Of a DNA stretch of 64,000 bases, positions 48,776 to 60,444 are shown in pieces; position 1 is the first letter of the stretch, and the number at the start of each line of letters is the position of its first letter. Below the pieces are notes generated by a model. The model saw only the letters and a program-made list of their open reading frames with translations. It was not told the origin of the DNA and made no database searches. Source of the DNA: Ciborinia camelliae (lineage: Eukaryota; Ascomycota; Leotiomycetes; Helotiales; Sclerotiniaceae); contig JANPYM010000006.1 of assembly GCA_025890175.1 (NCBI GenBank), forward strand, positions 1,210,376 to 1,274,375. The letters run 5' to 3'. The translations under genes and the position numbers were made by a program.

Positions 48776-51389
48776 ATGGCGATAGACGATCTCTCTCCTG
48801 CGGGGAGCAGTACATATTCATCAAATACTATGTATGTTGGAGATGGGACTTGGGATGCGACAAAAAATGATTTCTTATTACCTAATTTGATGGGTTTGAA
48901 CTTTGAAACAATGAGATACAATGGTGAGTGAATCTTTTGCAAGATTGAGATTGAGGTTCTTGACATTGCGATAGATGAAGGGAGGCTGACGGGAAATAGG
49001 AATGGGAAATCGATTTGCGGCTATGCCTGGATACAAGAATTTAATTATAGGACACGGTATACTCGCTGCCATTACATTTCTATTCATAGTACCTGCGGCA
49101 ATATTTATTGCGAGATTTTACGGTCGAGATATACGGAATGCGATACGATACCACATATATTTGCAAATCATGACGGTACTTCTATCAACGGCTATTTTCA
49201 TACTTGGGTGGATGGCAGTCGGTCCTGCACGAAGTTTAACGAATCCTCATCATGGCATTGGATTGGCAATTTATGTTTTGATCTGGATACAATTTCTATC
49301 GGGCTGGTGGTCACACAATTCAGAGAAGAAACGTGTTTTGAGAAGGATTCCATTCAAAGCGGTCTTGCACCAATGGATAGGTCGCGCCACAGCACTTCTT
49401 GCAATTGCGCAAATACCTCTGGGACTGACTTTGTATGGATCGCCAAAGTATCTCTTTATACTCTTCGCTCTTTGGATGGCTTTTCTGGTGTTGCTATACT
49501 TTATTCTTTCATACAGAGCATTGCAGGCACTCCCAGACGTACGACGTGAAGAAAGCCGACATGGCGAGGTGATTCAGGAGAGGAGAAAAAGTTCATTCGG
49601 CGCCGGCATAATTGGGCCATTATTAGCAGGCGCAGGGGCTGCTGCTTTACTAGGCAGTCGAGACCGAAAGAAGAGTCGAAGTCGGAGTCGCAGTCGCAGT
49701 CGCAGTCACAGCAGGGTTCGACAAGAAGTAATACCTTCGCGCCGCGGCTCACGATCTCGGCGAGGATCCGTAAGTTACGTGGAAGAAGAGAAATATGAAG
49801 CCAAGAAAAAGGAAAGTGGTGGCGTTATGGATACGTTATTTAAGGGTGCTGCTATTCTTGGCGCGGGTGCACTTGCGAAGAGCTTTTTCGATGGAGGAAA
49901 GAGAACAAAACACGTGGACGAATATTCTTCTGTTGCTCACGATACTCCGGGTAGAAGGTATCATGGACGTAACGACAGCGAGGTTAGCGATTCAACTGTT
50001 GAAATTGAGCGAACAGATCGATACGAAGGTCGTCGAGGAAGCCGTCCTATCTTACCTAGTCCCGGAAATCCAGTAGCTGCAGCGGCTGCGATTAGTGCTG
50101 CTGAGGCACGTCCAACGAATTCGAGACCTGTAACTCCAGTGACTCCTCGACCAGTACGAAGCCAAGCCGGCCGAGCGCATAGCTTTGATTCTATGAGTTA
50201 TTCTTACGACTACGGATCTGGTACTACGGCAAGCCCATCTCGAAGACCGCAAGAAAATCATGGATTAAGAAATGGGCTGCTTGCTGGTCTGGGTATAGGT
50301 TGGTTCACCAAAAAAATGAAAGATCGCAAGGAGAAGAAGGAATTGGAGCGTCTTGAACGAGAGGAAGACGAAAAATATGAGCGACAGAGAGCTTCAAGGC
50401 ACATTAATGAAGGTTCCCATTTGACGAGTGATGCATTTCCACCAAGAACTAATGTCAGACGAAACTCTGTAGAATCATCCGAACTTTCATCACTTGTTAA
50501 TCCTCACCCAGGAGTAAGAGCATCAGCACCAGCTCGAAATCCAGTTGGCACGAGTCAATCTCGTCCTCACCACGATGTCGTTACAGAAACAGTCTCAATG
50601 CCCCCCTTGCCAAATGATCCACATGGTATTCTTCATCCCCCTTCCGATAGTGATATAACCCCTACTCCTGGTCGAAATCGTCGCCGATCCTCCATTCGCA
50701 GAGAGGAAGGCGAGGCTGCAGCTGCCGCCGCTGCAGCTGGAGCCGCTAGTCTTGCCGCAGAAGAAGAACGTCGCCGTCAAAGATCTCAATCTGGATCCGC
50801 CATCGCAAGTCCACCTGTCAGTGTTAAGGTCAAAATGCACGGTGACAAAGATCGCAACGTAACTTTACGACGACTTACTGAACAAGAAGCGGCAGCAGAA
50901 CGTGCTTCAAGGAGAGCTCGAAGTGGCAAAAGACGTTCGCGGAACGAATCCACAAGCGACTTTAGTGATGGTGAGGTATCATCTCGTTATCGACGCGAAG
51001 CGGAGAAAAGGGCAGAAAGAAGAGCTGAATCAATGGTCAGAGAGAAGCATGAAGAAGCGGGTATTCCACCACCACCAATGGGTCCCCTTACACCACCCAA
51101 TCCTGCATTTGCAGGTGGAAGAAAACCTAAAGACTCTGGTTACTACTCTGGAAGGCCACAGAGTTCTGGAAGACCGCAAAGTTCAGGTAAACTGGACCCG
51201 AGTGTTGCTGGTGGGAGTGTGTTTGATGCGGCAAAGAGTAATATGTCAGAAGACACTCATGGTACATGGAGTGCAATGAGTCCCGATTCCGGCACGGATC
51301 ATGCGAATGAAAGGAGGCAACGGAGGAGAATGGAGAGGCAGAGACAAAGTATAGGTCCTGGAACGGCAGGCAAAGTTGATTTCACTTGA
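48776..51389 (+). CDS. Cytochrome b561-domain membrane protein with long disordered tail
   Basis: Exon 1, 48776-48923, and exon 2, 49000-51389, with a 76-nt intron (GTGAGT donor, ATAG acceptor), encode 845 residues. Joining gives LNFETMRYNGMGNRF. The start has a strong context (CCGCCATGGC). Residues about 50-215 form five membrane helices of the b561 type. Candidate haem-ligand histidines are in IIGHGILAA, RYHIYLQ, NPHHGIGL and LHQWIGRAT, so the protein may pass electrons across a membrane. There is no DOMON domain and no clear cleavable signal peptide. The remaining about 600 residues are cytosolic-like and disordered: an Arg-Ser repeat (about 272-290), two hydrophobic Gly/Ala stretches (GAGIIGPLLAGAGAAALLG and GAAILGAGALAKSFF), a poly-Ala patch (near 628), and a charged Arg/Glu coiled coil. 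This architecture is known in Pezizomycotina without a clear function. Confidence 0.87.
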
Positions 51390-51829
51390 GATCTCTGTGT
51401 TCGAATTGTACTACTGCGTGGAGTTTGGAGTCGGCAAAATGGGATTGGATGGATTATTTGACTTGAATTTGCGGGGGTGGTGGGTGGGGATGGATGAGAA
51501 AGGAGAGATGAGGAAAAAGGTGTGAACGGAACTGAACCGAATGGGATGAAATGAAATGTATGAAATGTATGAAGATGTTTGGTTATGTTGGAGGCTTTTT
51601 TGTATATGCTTCATTTGATGCAATCATGAGGATGGGATAGGATACGAATTTTCTTTTTCATGAAGAAGAAATAAGCGAGCAATTCCGCATAGATAGATAC
51701 CTACCTTTCCAGATGTTGTTTTTAGCTCTCGTTTCTGCATAATTAGCTAATTAATGTTGATAATTTTTTCACGATGCGTTCTGGGTACTACTTTGCTGTG
51801 ATGTTATGGTGCTGCTGCTGATAATGATG
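51390..51829. other. 3' flank of the b561 gene
   Basis: No gene seen. Forms the boundary between the last intact core gene and the repeat-bounded island. Confidence 0.6.
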
Positions 51830-52000
51830 GATTGTGTTAAGTTATGTTGGAAGCATAGGATTGGATTGATTGTAGGAATCATAAAATCCACAAAGTAGAT
51901 TCTATTATTCCTACAAGCATAGCCGCGTTCGTGCTACGCACAGACGCTACGCTAAGCTAGGTACATAGTAACCGGAAGCGCGGAGCGCTTCAACAGATTG
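51830..52000 (-). mobile_element. Dispersed ~172-bp MITE-like repeat, copy A
   Basis: This 171-bp segment is about 85-90% identical, by eye, to the reverse complement of 62783-62955. Shared landmarks are TTAAGTTATGT(T/A)GGAAGCATAGG, GTAGCCGCGTTCGTGCTACG, GACGCTACGCTAAGCTA and CAACAGATTG. It carries the near-palindrome AAGCGC-3 nt-GCGCTT close to one end. No reading frame and no clear terminal inverted repeat is seen, so it is non-autonomous or a fragment. Strand is given relative to the copy at 62783. Confidence 0.75.
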
Positions 52001-52261
52001 TTTGAATTTTAGTTGTAGATTGAAAGTTTGTTGTTTATGATGTGGGATTATAGGGGGAGAGTAGTGGGATGGGATGGGATGGGATGGGATGGAATAATAA
52101 TGAATGGGATTTCTTACTTATATGAGATGATATAACAACCCTTATTTAATGATTCCAGCCTTCGGTGATTACATAATCATAGAAATCTATAAACCAACTA
52201 AATAGAGCCCGAAAGATCCGTGGAGATTAACGTTCCCTTCGCTCTAATTGGTTTAGCTTTC

Positions 52262-52299
52262 GCATTTTACGAATTACGTAGCGTAATTGACGTAAATGC
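52262..52299. repeat. Imperfect inverted repeat (hairpin)
   Basis: Arms GCATTTTACGAATTACG and CGTAATTGACGTAAATGC can pair around the three bases TAG with a few mismatches. No gene is associated with it. Confidence 0.75.
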
Positions 52300-53266
52300 T
52301 AAAATGTAAGAACATTAAATCTCCTAAGAGAGTTTGAAAAGTGCCGAAGTTACCGGGATATGGGTCACGTGCTTCGGCAGCGAATATGGTGGATGCTGTA
52401 GTTTATGCTCTAGGCATTAGCGCTAGATAGATAGTTTAGTCTCGCGATCTAGATCTATTTAAGGTTTAGTTCTTTTACATCTTGGTTTAGAAATAAGATC
52501 TACATTATATTATTCATTTGCTTCTCTAGTCGTCCTCGTGATAAGATAATGTATAGTAGCAGTATAGGATTATACATACTGAATGTCTAATATTCATGTG
52601 TTCTTCTAATAATATTATATAGAAAAGAAGCGAGATTGAATAGAATACCTAATTAAGAGTAGTTGTCATCAGGTAATATAAGATAGAAGAATAAAGGTTT
52701 GATATTGGAGTTTAAATATCTATTAGAATAAAACTTCAAGTGTTTAAATGATATTAGATTATAAATTTAAAAGGAGGGTATTTAGATTCATTAAGGAAAT
52801 TTAGAAAGTCAAAAGAGTTAAATACTTAGCATCGAATTGATCAATAACTTGAAGGCGTTGATATAGGACTTCTAACTCGGTTAAGCTTTGGTATTGCATA
52901 TAAGTTTGGACTTTAGACTTTTAGTATAGTATTACGATATTATTATTATGGTTTCTTGATAGATAGTGTTCTACTTAGGTATGTTTGAGAAGAAAACAAA
53001 CCGACAAGATACTTATGGGAAATCAAATATCGCTTCGATGGCATTCCGTAATCTCCTTTAAGATAGTGACAGTGGTTATGATATTTGAAAAGTCTTCGGC
53101 CGCCCCTTGATCCAATTCACCGCCAGCTCACTAAGCCTAAAACGTTAGATATACTAGCAAATTAGCAATTGATCTTCGGGGGAGAGGGGGCGCACATTCC
53201 CCCCTTTAGCTTCCGGAGATCCGGTTCAATTCTGTTGAACATATTGTATTGTTGTAGTGACTAGAG

Positions 53267-53295
53267 AGCTTAGTTCTATTCTATAGAACTAAGCT
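53267..53295. repeat. Perfect 12-bp inverted repeat
   Basis: AGCTTAGTTCTA and its exact reverse complement are separated by five bases. It ends 237 bp upstream of the start codon of the gene at 53533. Confidence 0.9.
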
Positions 53296-53532
53296 AGAAT
53301 ATATAGAACTATTTTATAAAAATAAATTCTACAACCTTATACATCATACCATTTTATCATACATTTCATATGCGTCTCATTAGATTCATAAACCTGTACT
53401 CATTATCATACCGAGGTGATTCCAACAATTACCTTTAACTATCCTTCATTGCAACGCCGTCCATCATCGAGGGACCAGAAGAAATCTCAGCCCCACACAC
53501 TGGTATCCGGTTAGCTACAACCAACTTAGACT

Positions 53533-54571
53533 ATGGCCGACCCCAAAGCTATATATTCGAGCTTTGAAGATGCCTTGAGAGAGTTCAATGAAGCACAAAC
53601 ACTTCCACGCCAGACTGCCGTTCTTCCAAACGATGTATTTAGATTTCCGGACCTAGTTAAAGAAGTGAAAGAAAATTTGGCCACAGTCAAGTTTCTGAAT
53701 TATGGACTTACTACTTCGCAATTCAACAACGCATTAATAAAATGGTATAATGGTGGAGGTCTTCGTAAGCTTCAGCTCATGATTAAAAACCTTAGCAACC
53801 CCATTGCTATCTATGCTCCTGGTAATCAAACAGACATATCACGGATCTCGGAGCACAAAGAAAGGAGCATTATGTGTATTACGAAGAGAAATCGATTGAT
53901 CGAGGCCCAATATCTGATTTCGATACTGCAACTCGAAGATCAAAACATACAAGAGATGAATCAAAGTAATAACTCCGAGTTGGGTAACGTGGGATCTGAA
54001 TCGGTATGGGAGCTTAATGATGGTTGGAAGACCCAGAGCATGTTTATATGCGCCTTGGAAGGTCTTCAGAGTCTCGTTCTTTCTATGAGAAACTTGAAAT
54101 ATAAGTTACAGGGTGTTATTAACTTGGAGCCTTATGAGCAGAAGCTTCAGAGTCTTTTTAAAGATCTAACTAAAGATCCATATGACTTGCTTCGGCTCTA
54201 TGTGAGAGACGAAGATGTGTCAATGTCTTTCAAAGAGTATGAGATTGACGAATTCGCCAAACCGCTTACCAAGATGTTAATACAAATTGGTAATAGATAC
54301 TTCATCCCTTAAAAAATAATGCTAGTCTAACATGCTTCTAGATTTCCTCCTAATTGAAATGACTACTGATCCTTCCACTTACAAAGATAACATAACGAAG
54401 GATCTTCGGGAGAAAAAGTCGAGGATGTACTTGCAAGAAATGGAGAATATATTCCAACAGGAATGTAAAATTTACATGAATTCGACGGCTTTTTTTGCCT
54501 TTCGGGTGAAGATTATATCGGAGAGCGTCAAAATTTTGACTGCAAAAATACCTAACCCCGGAGCTGTATGA
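53533..54571 (+). CDS. Unknown protein A of the 'ILIxI-D' paralogous family
   Basis: Exon 1, 53533-54289, and exon 2, 54342-54571, with a 52-nt intron (GTAATA donor, CTAAC branch point, TTCTAG acceptor), encode 328 residues. The splice turns LTKMLIQI into LTKMLIQI-D-FLLIE, with the Asp codon split after its first base. The protein is soluble, helix-rich and acidic/basic mixed, with no signal peptide or membrane helix. Several blocks repeat the pattern 'hydrophobic helix, L-x-x-L, then a charged loop', suggesting two internal modules (about residues 1-150 and 160-328). A further exon is possible: GTATGA at the end of exon 2 with an AAG acceptor near 54610 would add about 42 residues. I do not recognise the family. 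Related loci are at 57032, 59290-60444 and 61116-62621. Confidence 0.65.
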
Positions 54572-55751
54572 AGAAACAATGCATGAGCCTGCCTTTCACC
54601 TGTGGCAAGTTGCAACTATTACGGACATTCATATTACATTGTTTTGCAAGAGAAGCTTTTGGAGATAATGAAAACATCGTTAGAACTTCCAGGAGTCCGA
54701 ACTTCGATGGAAAATCCAGATGGTACGACTTTTAAGTTTCCATCGCCTAGGCATATTGATACCCAGAACAACATCTTTCAACGGCAGTCATAAGTGACTC
54801 ACTCGTCAGCATTTACTGGATCATACGCAACTGGTTAACGTAACTTTACCAAACATCAGGACTTTCTCTCTTCCCTCTTCTTTTTCTTTTCTTTCCTCCG
54901 CATCAACACACGTCGATGAAATCCGAACCTTTACCACACAAATCTAAAGAAAGGCACCGATATACCTTGACAGAATATCCACGCAATACACAGCACTCCG
55001 AAACCCAAATCACTCTTCATTAACTCCACCTTTTCGAAACACATACCTCAGCCCTCTATCCTATTCCACCCACATCTGCCTCAACAGTTCCTTTCTCGAT
55101 AGCTCTCAAATCCCGAATATTTCTACGACTTCATACTCTATCAAATCTTATCTATCATCATTCCATACTCCGCCACCTGGATCACCATATTATCGCAAAG
55201 ATCTTCCTCCGCCTTCGTCACCGTCTCGAAAGTAAATCATAGTTTGACGAGCCAAACGCCCTCATATTCCATATGGACATAAGGTACCGGACAGGTTTAG
55301 TCTTCCAAACTAGTTCAGTATAGAATTACCACAGTTATTCTATATCCCAGATCGATTCAGTGTCCATACCAAAAACGAATATCTCCGTTAGAAATACGTG
55401 CTTAGCCTACGCTACATAGTACATATGCACCTCTACATGGATCTGCTTTCCATAGATTGTTACACTCAACATGGAATTGGGCACAATGTGCACGTCATGG
55501 ACACATAATTCTTCAAGCTATTGCTTTAGCCCTAAGCGTGGAGCTACTACGAACTACTTCGTAGGTACAAAAGAGTATCCACCGAATGTAACTTCCACCT
55601 TTATCCTCATACACACACAGACCAAAACTTGACTTGGAAGTATCGAGCGATTTTGATTCCTCTACTTCAACCTCGATAACTACAACCTTGATAAATACAA
55701 GACATCCCGACAATTCAAGTGTAACTACTAGTAGGTAATCTTACTAAAGTC
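54572..55751. other. Intergenic, mostly C/T-rich
   Basis: Apart from the possible third exon of the preceding gene (to about 54735), no gene is recognised. The middle part (54880-55240) is pyrimidine-rich on the plus strand. Confidence 0.5.
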
Positions 55752-56463
55752 ATGAGCGTCACCACCACTAGCTATTCAGTCTCGATCTTGTCTGGGTCAT
55801 CTGGTGGAGGGGTTTTTAGCACTGAGACCACGATTGTTGCTCCTTCTGGCGACAAGCATACCCACACTGTCATATTCCTCCACGGTCGCGATGACTATGG
55901 CGAAGACCTAGCCCGATTTCCTTCGATAGCAAAGCTTCGGACGGTCGCAGCTTAGCTGAAATATTTCCTTCGATTCGATGGGTCTCCCCAACCGCCAAAC
56001 TTCGATCCCCGGTCTCCAGGAAAATATCAAAGACATAACCGATATCATCAAGGAAGAGGCGCAAATTGTCTCCATGGACAGAATTATCCTCGGCGGAATT
56101 AGCCAAGGCTGTGCCACAGCCATTCTTACTTTCCTTTCTTCCCGTCTCAATCTTGGTGGCTTCATTGGTTTATCTAGCTGGCTGGCATTACAGAAAGATA
56201 TCCAAAAAGATAAAAAAGATATTGAATGTGTCGATGGCTGGGGCCAATGGAGACACTTGTGAAGACAATTGGGATAAGACTTTCAGTGCTTTATCCATTC
56301 ATCACGGAGCTCCATTCCTATTCGCCCACTCCAAAGATGACGCGACCTTTCCCTTCGCGCATGGAGAATCCTTACAAGAGACAATCAAACAACAAAGATA
56401 CGATGTAACTTGGAAGTAATATGAAGATGGGGGTCACTGGATTCATCCAGATATCATGGCGTG
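55752..56463 (+). pseudogene. Relic of a phospholipase/carboxylesterase (acyl-protein-thioesterase-like)
   Basis: Pieces in three frames follow the family order: HTHTVIFLHGRDDYGEDLA (about 55855-55913), SLAEIFPSIRWVSPTAKLR, GLQENIKDI, then RIILGGISQGCATAIL with the G-x-S-x-G nucleophile (about 56080-56130), GGFIGLSSWL, and in another frame FLFAHSKDDATFPF and DVTWK, TAA, YEDGGHWIHPD carrying the acid and His of the catalytic triad. At least two frameshifts and a stop interrupt it, and the W-F-D region between substrate loop and nucleophile has been deleted. The intact enzymes hydrolyse ester or thioester bonds. This copy is non-functional. Confidence 0.82.
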
Positions 56464-57031
56464 AATGATATGCCTGAATTTATCATCAGATGTATCAAAA
56501 AGTCGAGTGATCCCAAATGACGGGAGCTTCTTTTTGGTACATAGGAGTTTCGTATCAAGGAATAATTGCGGTAATTTGGGGTTGGGTTGATAGGTTTGAA
56601 AAGAGAATAACTCTTTTCACATTATTTTCAGTCATGACTTCTTGCACTCAGAACATGGCCACAAAAGGATTGGCTTCCGCATCAATTTTCCCGTTCTTTT
56701 CTCTTTTCTTTTCTTTACGAACCAACAAATATTCGACACCCACGACATTTCAAGTATCGAACGTACGATAAATATTCTGATATTTCACAACACCGCCGAT
56801 ATTACAACATCTACAAAAATATTGAAAGGATTTGTGGTGTCACAAATCTGTTCAATATTCACAAGGTTGAGCTCTTATTACGAATAGTCAAAGTAGACAT
56901 CTATATTATCAGCAACTTCAACAGACCTCAACTGTCACCGAATATACATCTATCATCATCGCCGTACTATTTATTACATAGTGGATTCCATCTCCTATAA
57001 CCACTTCTATCTTATCATTTAATATCGAACA
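56464..57031. other. Intergenic, no gene seen
   Basis: Short unsupported frames only; promoter region of the next family locus. Confidence 0.5.
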
Positions 57032-57863
57032 ATGAGATATTGTCGGTTGCGTACTAATCCCGAAAGTGCAACAATGTCAAACGCCATTACAAACACCAAG
57101 AAGGCTTCGGAAGATAGGCTCGAGCAGCTGCAGAATTCGCTAGGGGAATGTGACTCTGTGCATGAAGATTTCAAATCCGCAGTGGAGGAAATGCTAGCTG
57201 TCATGAATACTGGCAGGACTTTTGAGTACCTGTTAAAGAGCATGGAGATGTATAATACATGAAGGCTGATGAAAGGATTTAATGACCTGGGACGCTTCTC
57301 TGGCCAAAAAGTGCAAGAATTTGAAGATCTGGTGCATTTGCCTCGTCAAAACAAGCAAGAATCTGGAGACCTGATGCACCATACTAGCCAAAACATGAAT
57401 AAATTTAAAGACCTTCTACACGGTTCTAGCCAAAGCGTGGAAGAATTCGAAGATCGGAAAGACCTCTCTAGAACTTCATCTAGCAAAAACTTGCCAGAAT
57501 TTGAAGATCCGGGAGACTTACCTAGGCCAGTTCAAATCTTGGTTAAAGCCAGTCGCTGGAAAGAAACTTATGGAGAGGAGTTTCGAAAGAAATTGGATAT
57601 TTTAAGAAGGAATTGGGAATCGAAGGCTCATGACAATATCATTGAGATCAAGAAGAAGCGTGTTCAAAAGACCCGACCGCATGGGGGAAGAAACGAATGC
57701 GAGTTTGATGAAATGATTATTCTGATCCTGATTAATATCGGTAAGCAAGGTTTCCCTCAATCCAAAGACTATTCTGACAGTTCTTTTAGACTTCCTTATC
57801 CTCGAGATCATCCCCGACCACGGGTTCAAATTTAAACCCTCGAAGATTTTTGAAGGATCATGA
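57032..57863 (+). CDS. Unknown protein B of the 'ILIxI-D' family, interrupted by one TGA
   Basis: The frame from ATG 57032 runs to a TGA at 57260-57262 and is then open again in the same frame to 57740. A 49-nt intron (GTAAGC donor, TTTTAG acceptor at 57789) leads to a last exon, 57790-57863. The splice gives MIILILINI-D-FLILEI, the family signature with the Asp codon split in phase 1. The middle carries about five degenerate 14-residue repeats with E-F-E-D-L or K-D-L cores (VQEFEDLVH, KFKDLLH, EEFEDRKD, PEFEDPGD). The N-terminal 76 residues form a coiled-coil-like helix. Either the TGA is a disabling mutation, or translation starts at an ATG downstream (57269) giving a shorter protein. Function unknown. 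Confidence 0.55.
57290..57535 (+). repeat. Degenerate 42-bp coding tandem repeat
   Basis: About five units of 14-18 codons within protein B. Most have S-x-Q-N or a related start and an E-F-E-D-L or K-D-L core. Identity between units is only partial at DNA level (for example the recurring AGCCAAA, GAATTTGAAGATC and GACCT words). Confidence 0.6.
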
Positions 57864-59289
57864 AGTGTTATAGTCTTAAGAGGAGAAGCAGAGTATTGAT
57901 GTACGTGTGGGCCAAATAGACGGATATATCGATTATCTATATCAATTATATTATTAAGACAAAAATGTTTTCCGGAGGGGCAAGTTTTTGTAAGGCCACG
58001 TCGAGTTTATTTATTTTAGGGAGTAATTAGTTAGTAAAGGGTTATTAAATTATAATGTTTTAAAAAGGATTTGTAATAAAAAATCGTTGAGTTTACTAAA
58101 CTGTTTCCATTGAACACCCAATAATTACCTATTCGTGAGAAAAAAGGAAGTTTTCCCAACCTTCTCTACACACAGTGATGATCTTCGAGTTCTGGTATAA
58201 CAAGGCACTCAAGAATACCCCTTTAATTTATGACCCGACCAGCCTTACTATTGGCTACCTACCTCGGCTAAGTCGAGATAGGCAGCCTCGCTAATCTTTC
58301 TAGCTTGGTCGGCTCGGTTCGATCAACTGCCCCACAATACTATGCGGCTTTTTCTTAACGACATCTCAATCTTACCTTAAGCTTCCAAGGCTCTCCTTAA
58401 ACACCTGCAATATCAAAAAGAAATTCAATCGGAAAATGACAAAGTGCCGCGAGAATTCTTGCGGCGTTGTGAGTATTGCATTATAAACTCGATCCTACAT
58501 TGCAAGATCTAATTACCTACCCCTTTCAGGCTGTCCGGGTATGTATTACGGGGAGTTAGAAACACGGGAAAAAGATACCGGTATCTCAGCTCAGGTCTTC
58601 AATCGGAAACCTCGAAGGTGTTGCTTTAGGAATTAGGGTTACGCTCCGAAGACACGTTGGTCGGTAGAAGGGCAGAAGTGGTAAACGGGTCTCAATCGTT
58701 CCAGTTGTCAGAAAACCGAGGTGGTGTCCTCAAAAAGCCACATTCCAGCTTTCAACCTAAAAGAAACCACGAAATATACATGTTTATTTTTTATTTTAGC
58801 CTCTACCATCCAAAAAATGAATTAGGATAATAGAAAATAGTCTTCTGCATCTCTCGGGGTTAACCCGAGCAAAATGGCAACCGGAACGATGGAGGGGATA
58901 GAAGAAAAATCTCGTGCTATGCTTATATTTTCATATCATATCCAACTTCAAACATCAACATCGAATCTACATCACATTCAGATAAATAAATGGAATACTT
59001 CAATCCAAACTCCCAAAATAAATCCTACCGTACTCATGCTTGTCAGCAGAGCTCGCATACCCGACGACAGAAATCTTTGATCATGTGTCACCGAATATTG
59101 TTCTCATAATACCAGTTTGATGAAAGCTCGATGTCTAGAAATACTTTGGTTATTATGGGAAGATCAACGATTTGTTATTATTATCTGATACTGATACGAG
59201 ATGTTAAGATTACATCCTTACCCAACCAACCCTAACTGCACCGGCAGAGTTTTCCTGGTCTTTTGAAACCACTGCGATATCCGCTCCCT
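57864..59289. other. Intergenic, no gene recognised
   Basis: About 1.4 kb with no credible frame. The piece at about 58240-58700 has a different, more GC-rich character than its surroundings and may be old repeat DNA. Confidence 0.5.
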
Positions 59290-60444
59290 CTAGTACTCTT
59301 TGAGACTACGAATGCTTTCCTTGATGTAATCGAGATGCCCGTCACATGAAAAAGCGTCGAGCCACAAGAAGCAATTCATGTTCTCGGCATACACAGCCCG
59401 CACTACTTTATCTATCAGGAACATTTCCTTGGTACCAACTTCTTCTTTCGCTCTTCCGGAAGCCCCAATCTTGTAGATAAGAATATCTGTATACCAGGTT
59501 AACTGAAGTTTCCAAGTGGGTTATAGATGCTAACTACCAATGTGAATCAGTATTTCGATGATAGTATGGTAGACACAATCCTTTGCGCTCATCATCCCCT
59601 GCCCCGCAGCGACGGTTTCAAAATCATCAAGTAGGAAATCAATTGTCAATCCAGGCTTGTTCAGACCCTCATGGATAACCTTGAGGCTGCGAAGAACTTC
59701 CTCACTAAGGCTCTCGACTGAGTAAGATTCCTTCAGTTTAGATAAGCCTAAATAAGCTGGCTTTGTATCGATTATCCCACCCGCTTCTAGTACCCCGAGC
59801 CTCTGAATGCCTTCCCTGATGTAATTGAGATACCGCTTAACTGGACAAAAAAAGAACGACAGCACCCCTCGGTCCTCCTTATACAAACCCATCACTCCTT
59901 TACCTTTCAGGAAATGTTTGATTTCCTGACCTTTGTTGTTCACTCTGTCATCCCGATAACGGATATAGGTCTTGAAGAGGGTAGCATCTGTATATCAGGT
60001 TAACTGAAGTTTCCTGGCGGATTCTAGATGTTAATTACCAATGTAAATGATGATTTTGATGAGAGCACGGTAGACATTATCATCTTCGCTAAGAGCAGTG
60101 TGGACACTATCATCTTTACTATCATCTTCGAGGAGGAATCTAAGACGAAATAGGAGTATTAAGAAGTCGGCCTTTTCAAAACTGTTCCTTTCGAAAGTGT
60201 TACGAGGAATAAACCACAGGGCGTTAAAAGCTTTCTTAAGAAGGTCTTTGATTGAGTAAGCTTTCTTTAGTTGAGATAAATCCACATAAACTGGCTTTCT
60301 GCTGATTGCCCATTTGGTTTTGATTTCAACGGCTTTGTGGTCGGCAGAGTTTTTTTGGAGATGTGTATTGAGGTCTTTTCGCTCACTGGGCCCTGCTTCC
60401 TGTTCGCTTGCTTTCATCTTTGAGGATAAAAAAATTAGTTCCAC
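59290..60444 (-). CDS. Unknown two-module protein C of the 'ILIxI-D' family
   Basis: Three minus-strand exons (60444-60039, 59987-59538, 59486-59290) join to 350 residues. Both introns are exactly 51 nt, both split the Asp codon of the signature in phase 1 (IKIIIYI-D-ATLF and IEILIHI-D-ILIY), and they share the words AACATCTA, GGAAACTTCAGTTAACCTG and TATACAG. The protein consists of two homologous modules: KPVYVDLSQLKKAYSIKDLL... pairs with KPAYLGLSKLKESYSVESLS..., and the part after each splice pairs as YLNYIREGIQRLGVL with HLDYIKESIRSLKEY. This indicates a whole-module duplication including the intron. There is no signal peptide or transmembrane helix. Start may be 60444 or the Met at 60417. 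Function unknown. Confidence 0.72.

Larger units (their letters stand above)
52001..53532. other. AT-rich block with hairpin repeats upstream of the family gene
   Basis: No gene. From about 52320 to 53100 the DNA is strongly AT-rich with many TA steps, as expected for repeat DNA hit by RIP. A (GGGAT)n run lies at 52068-52092, and two inverted repeats are listed separately. Confidence 0.55.
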
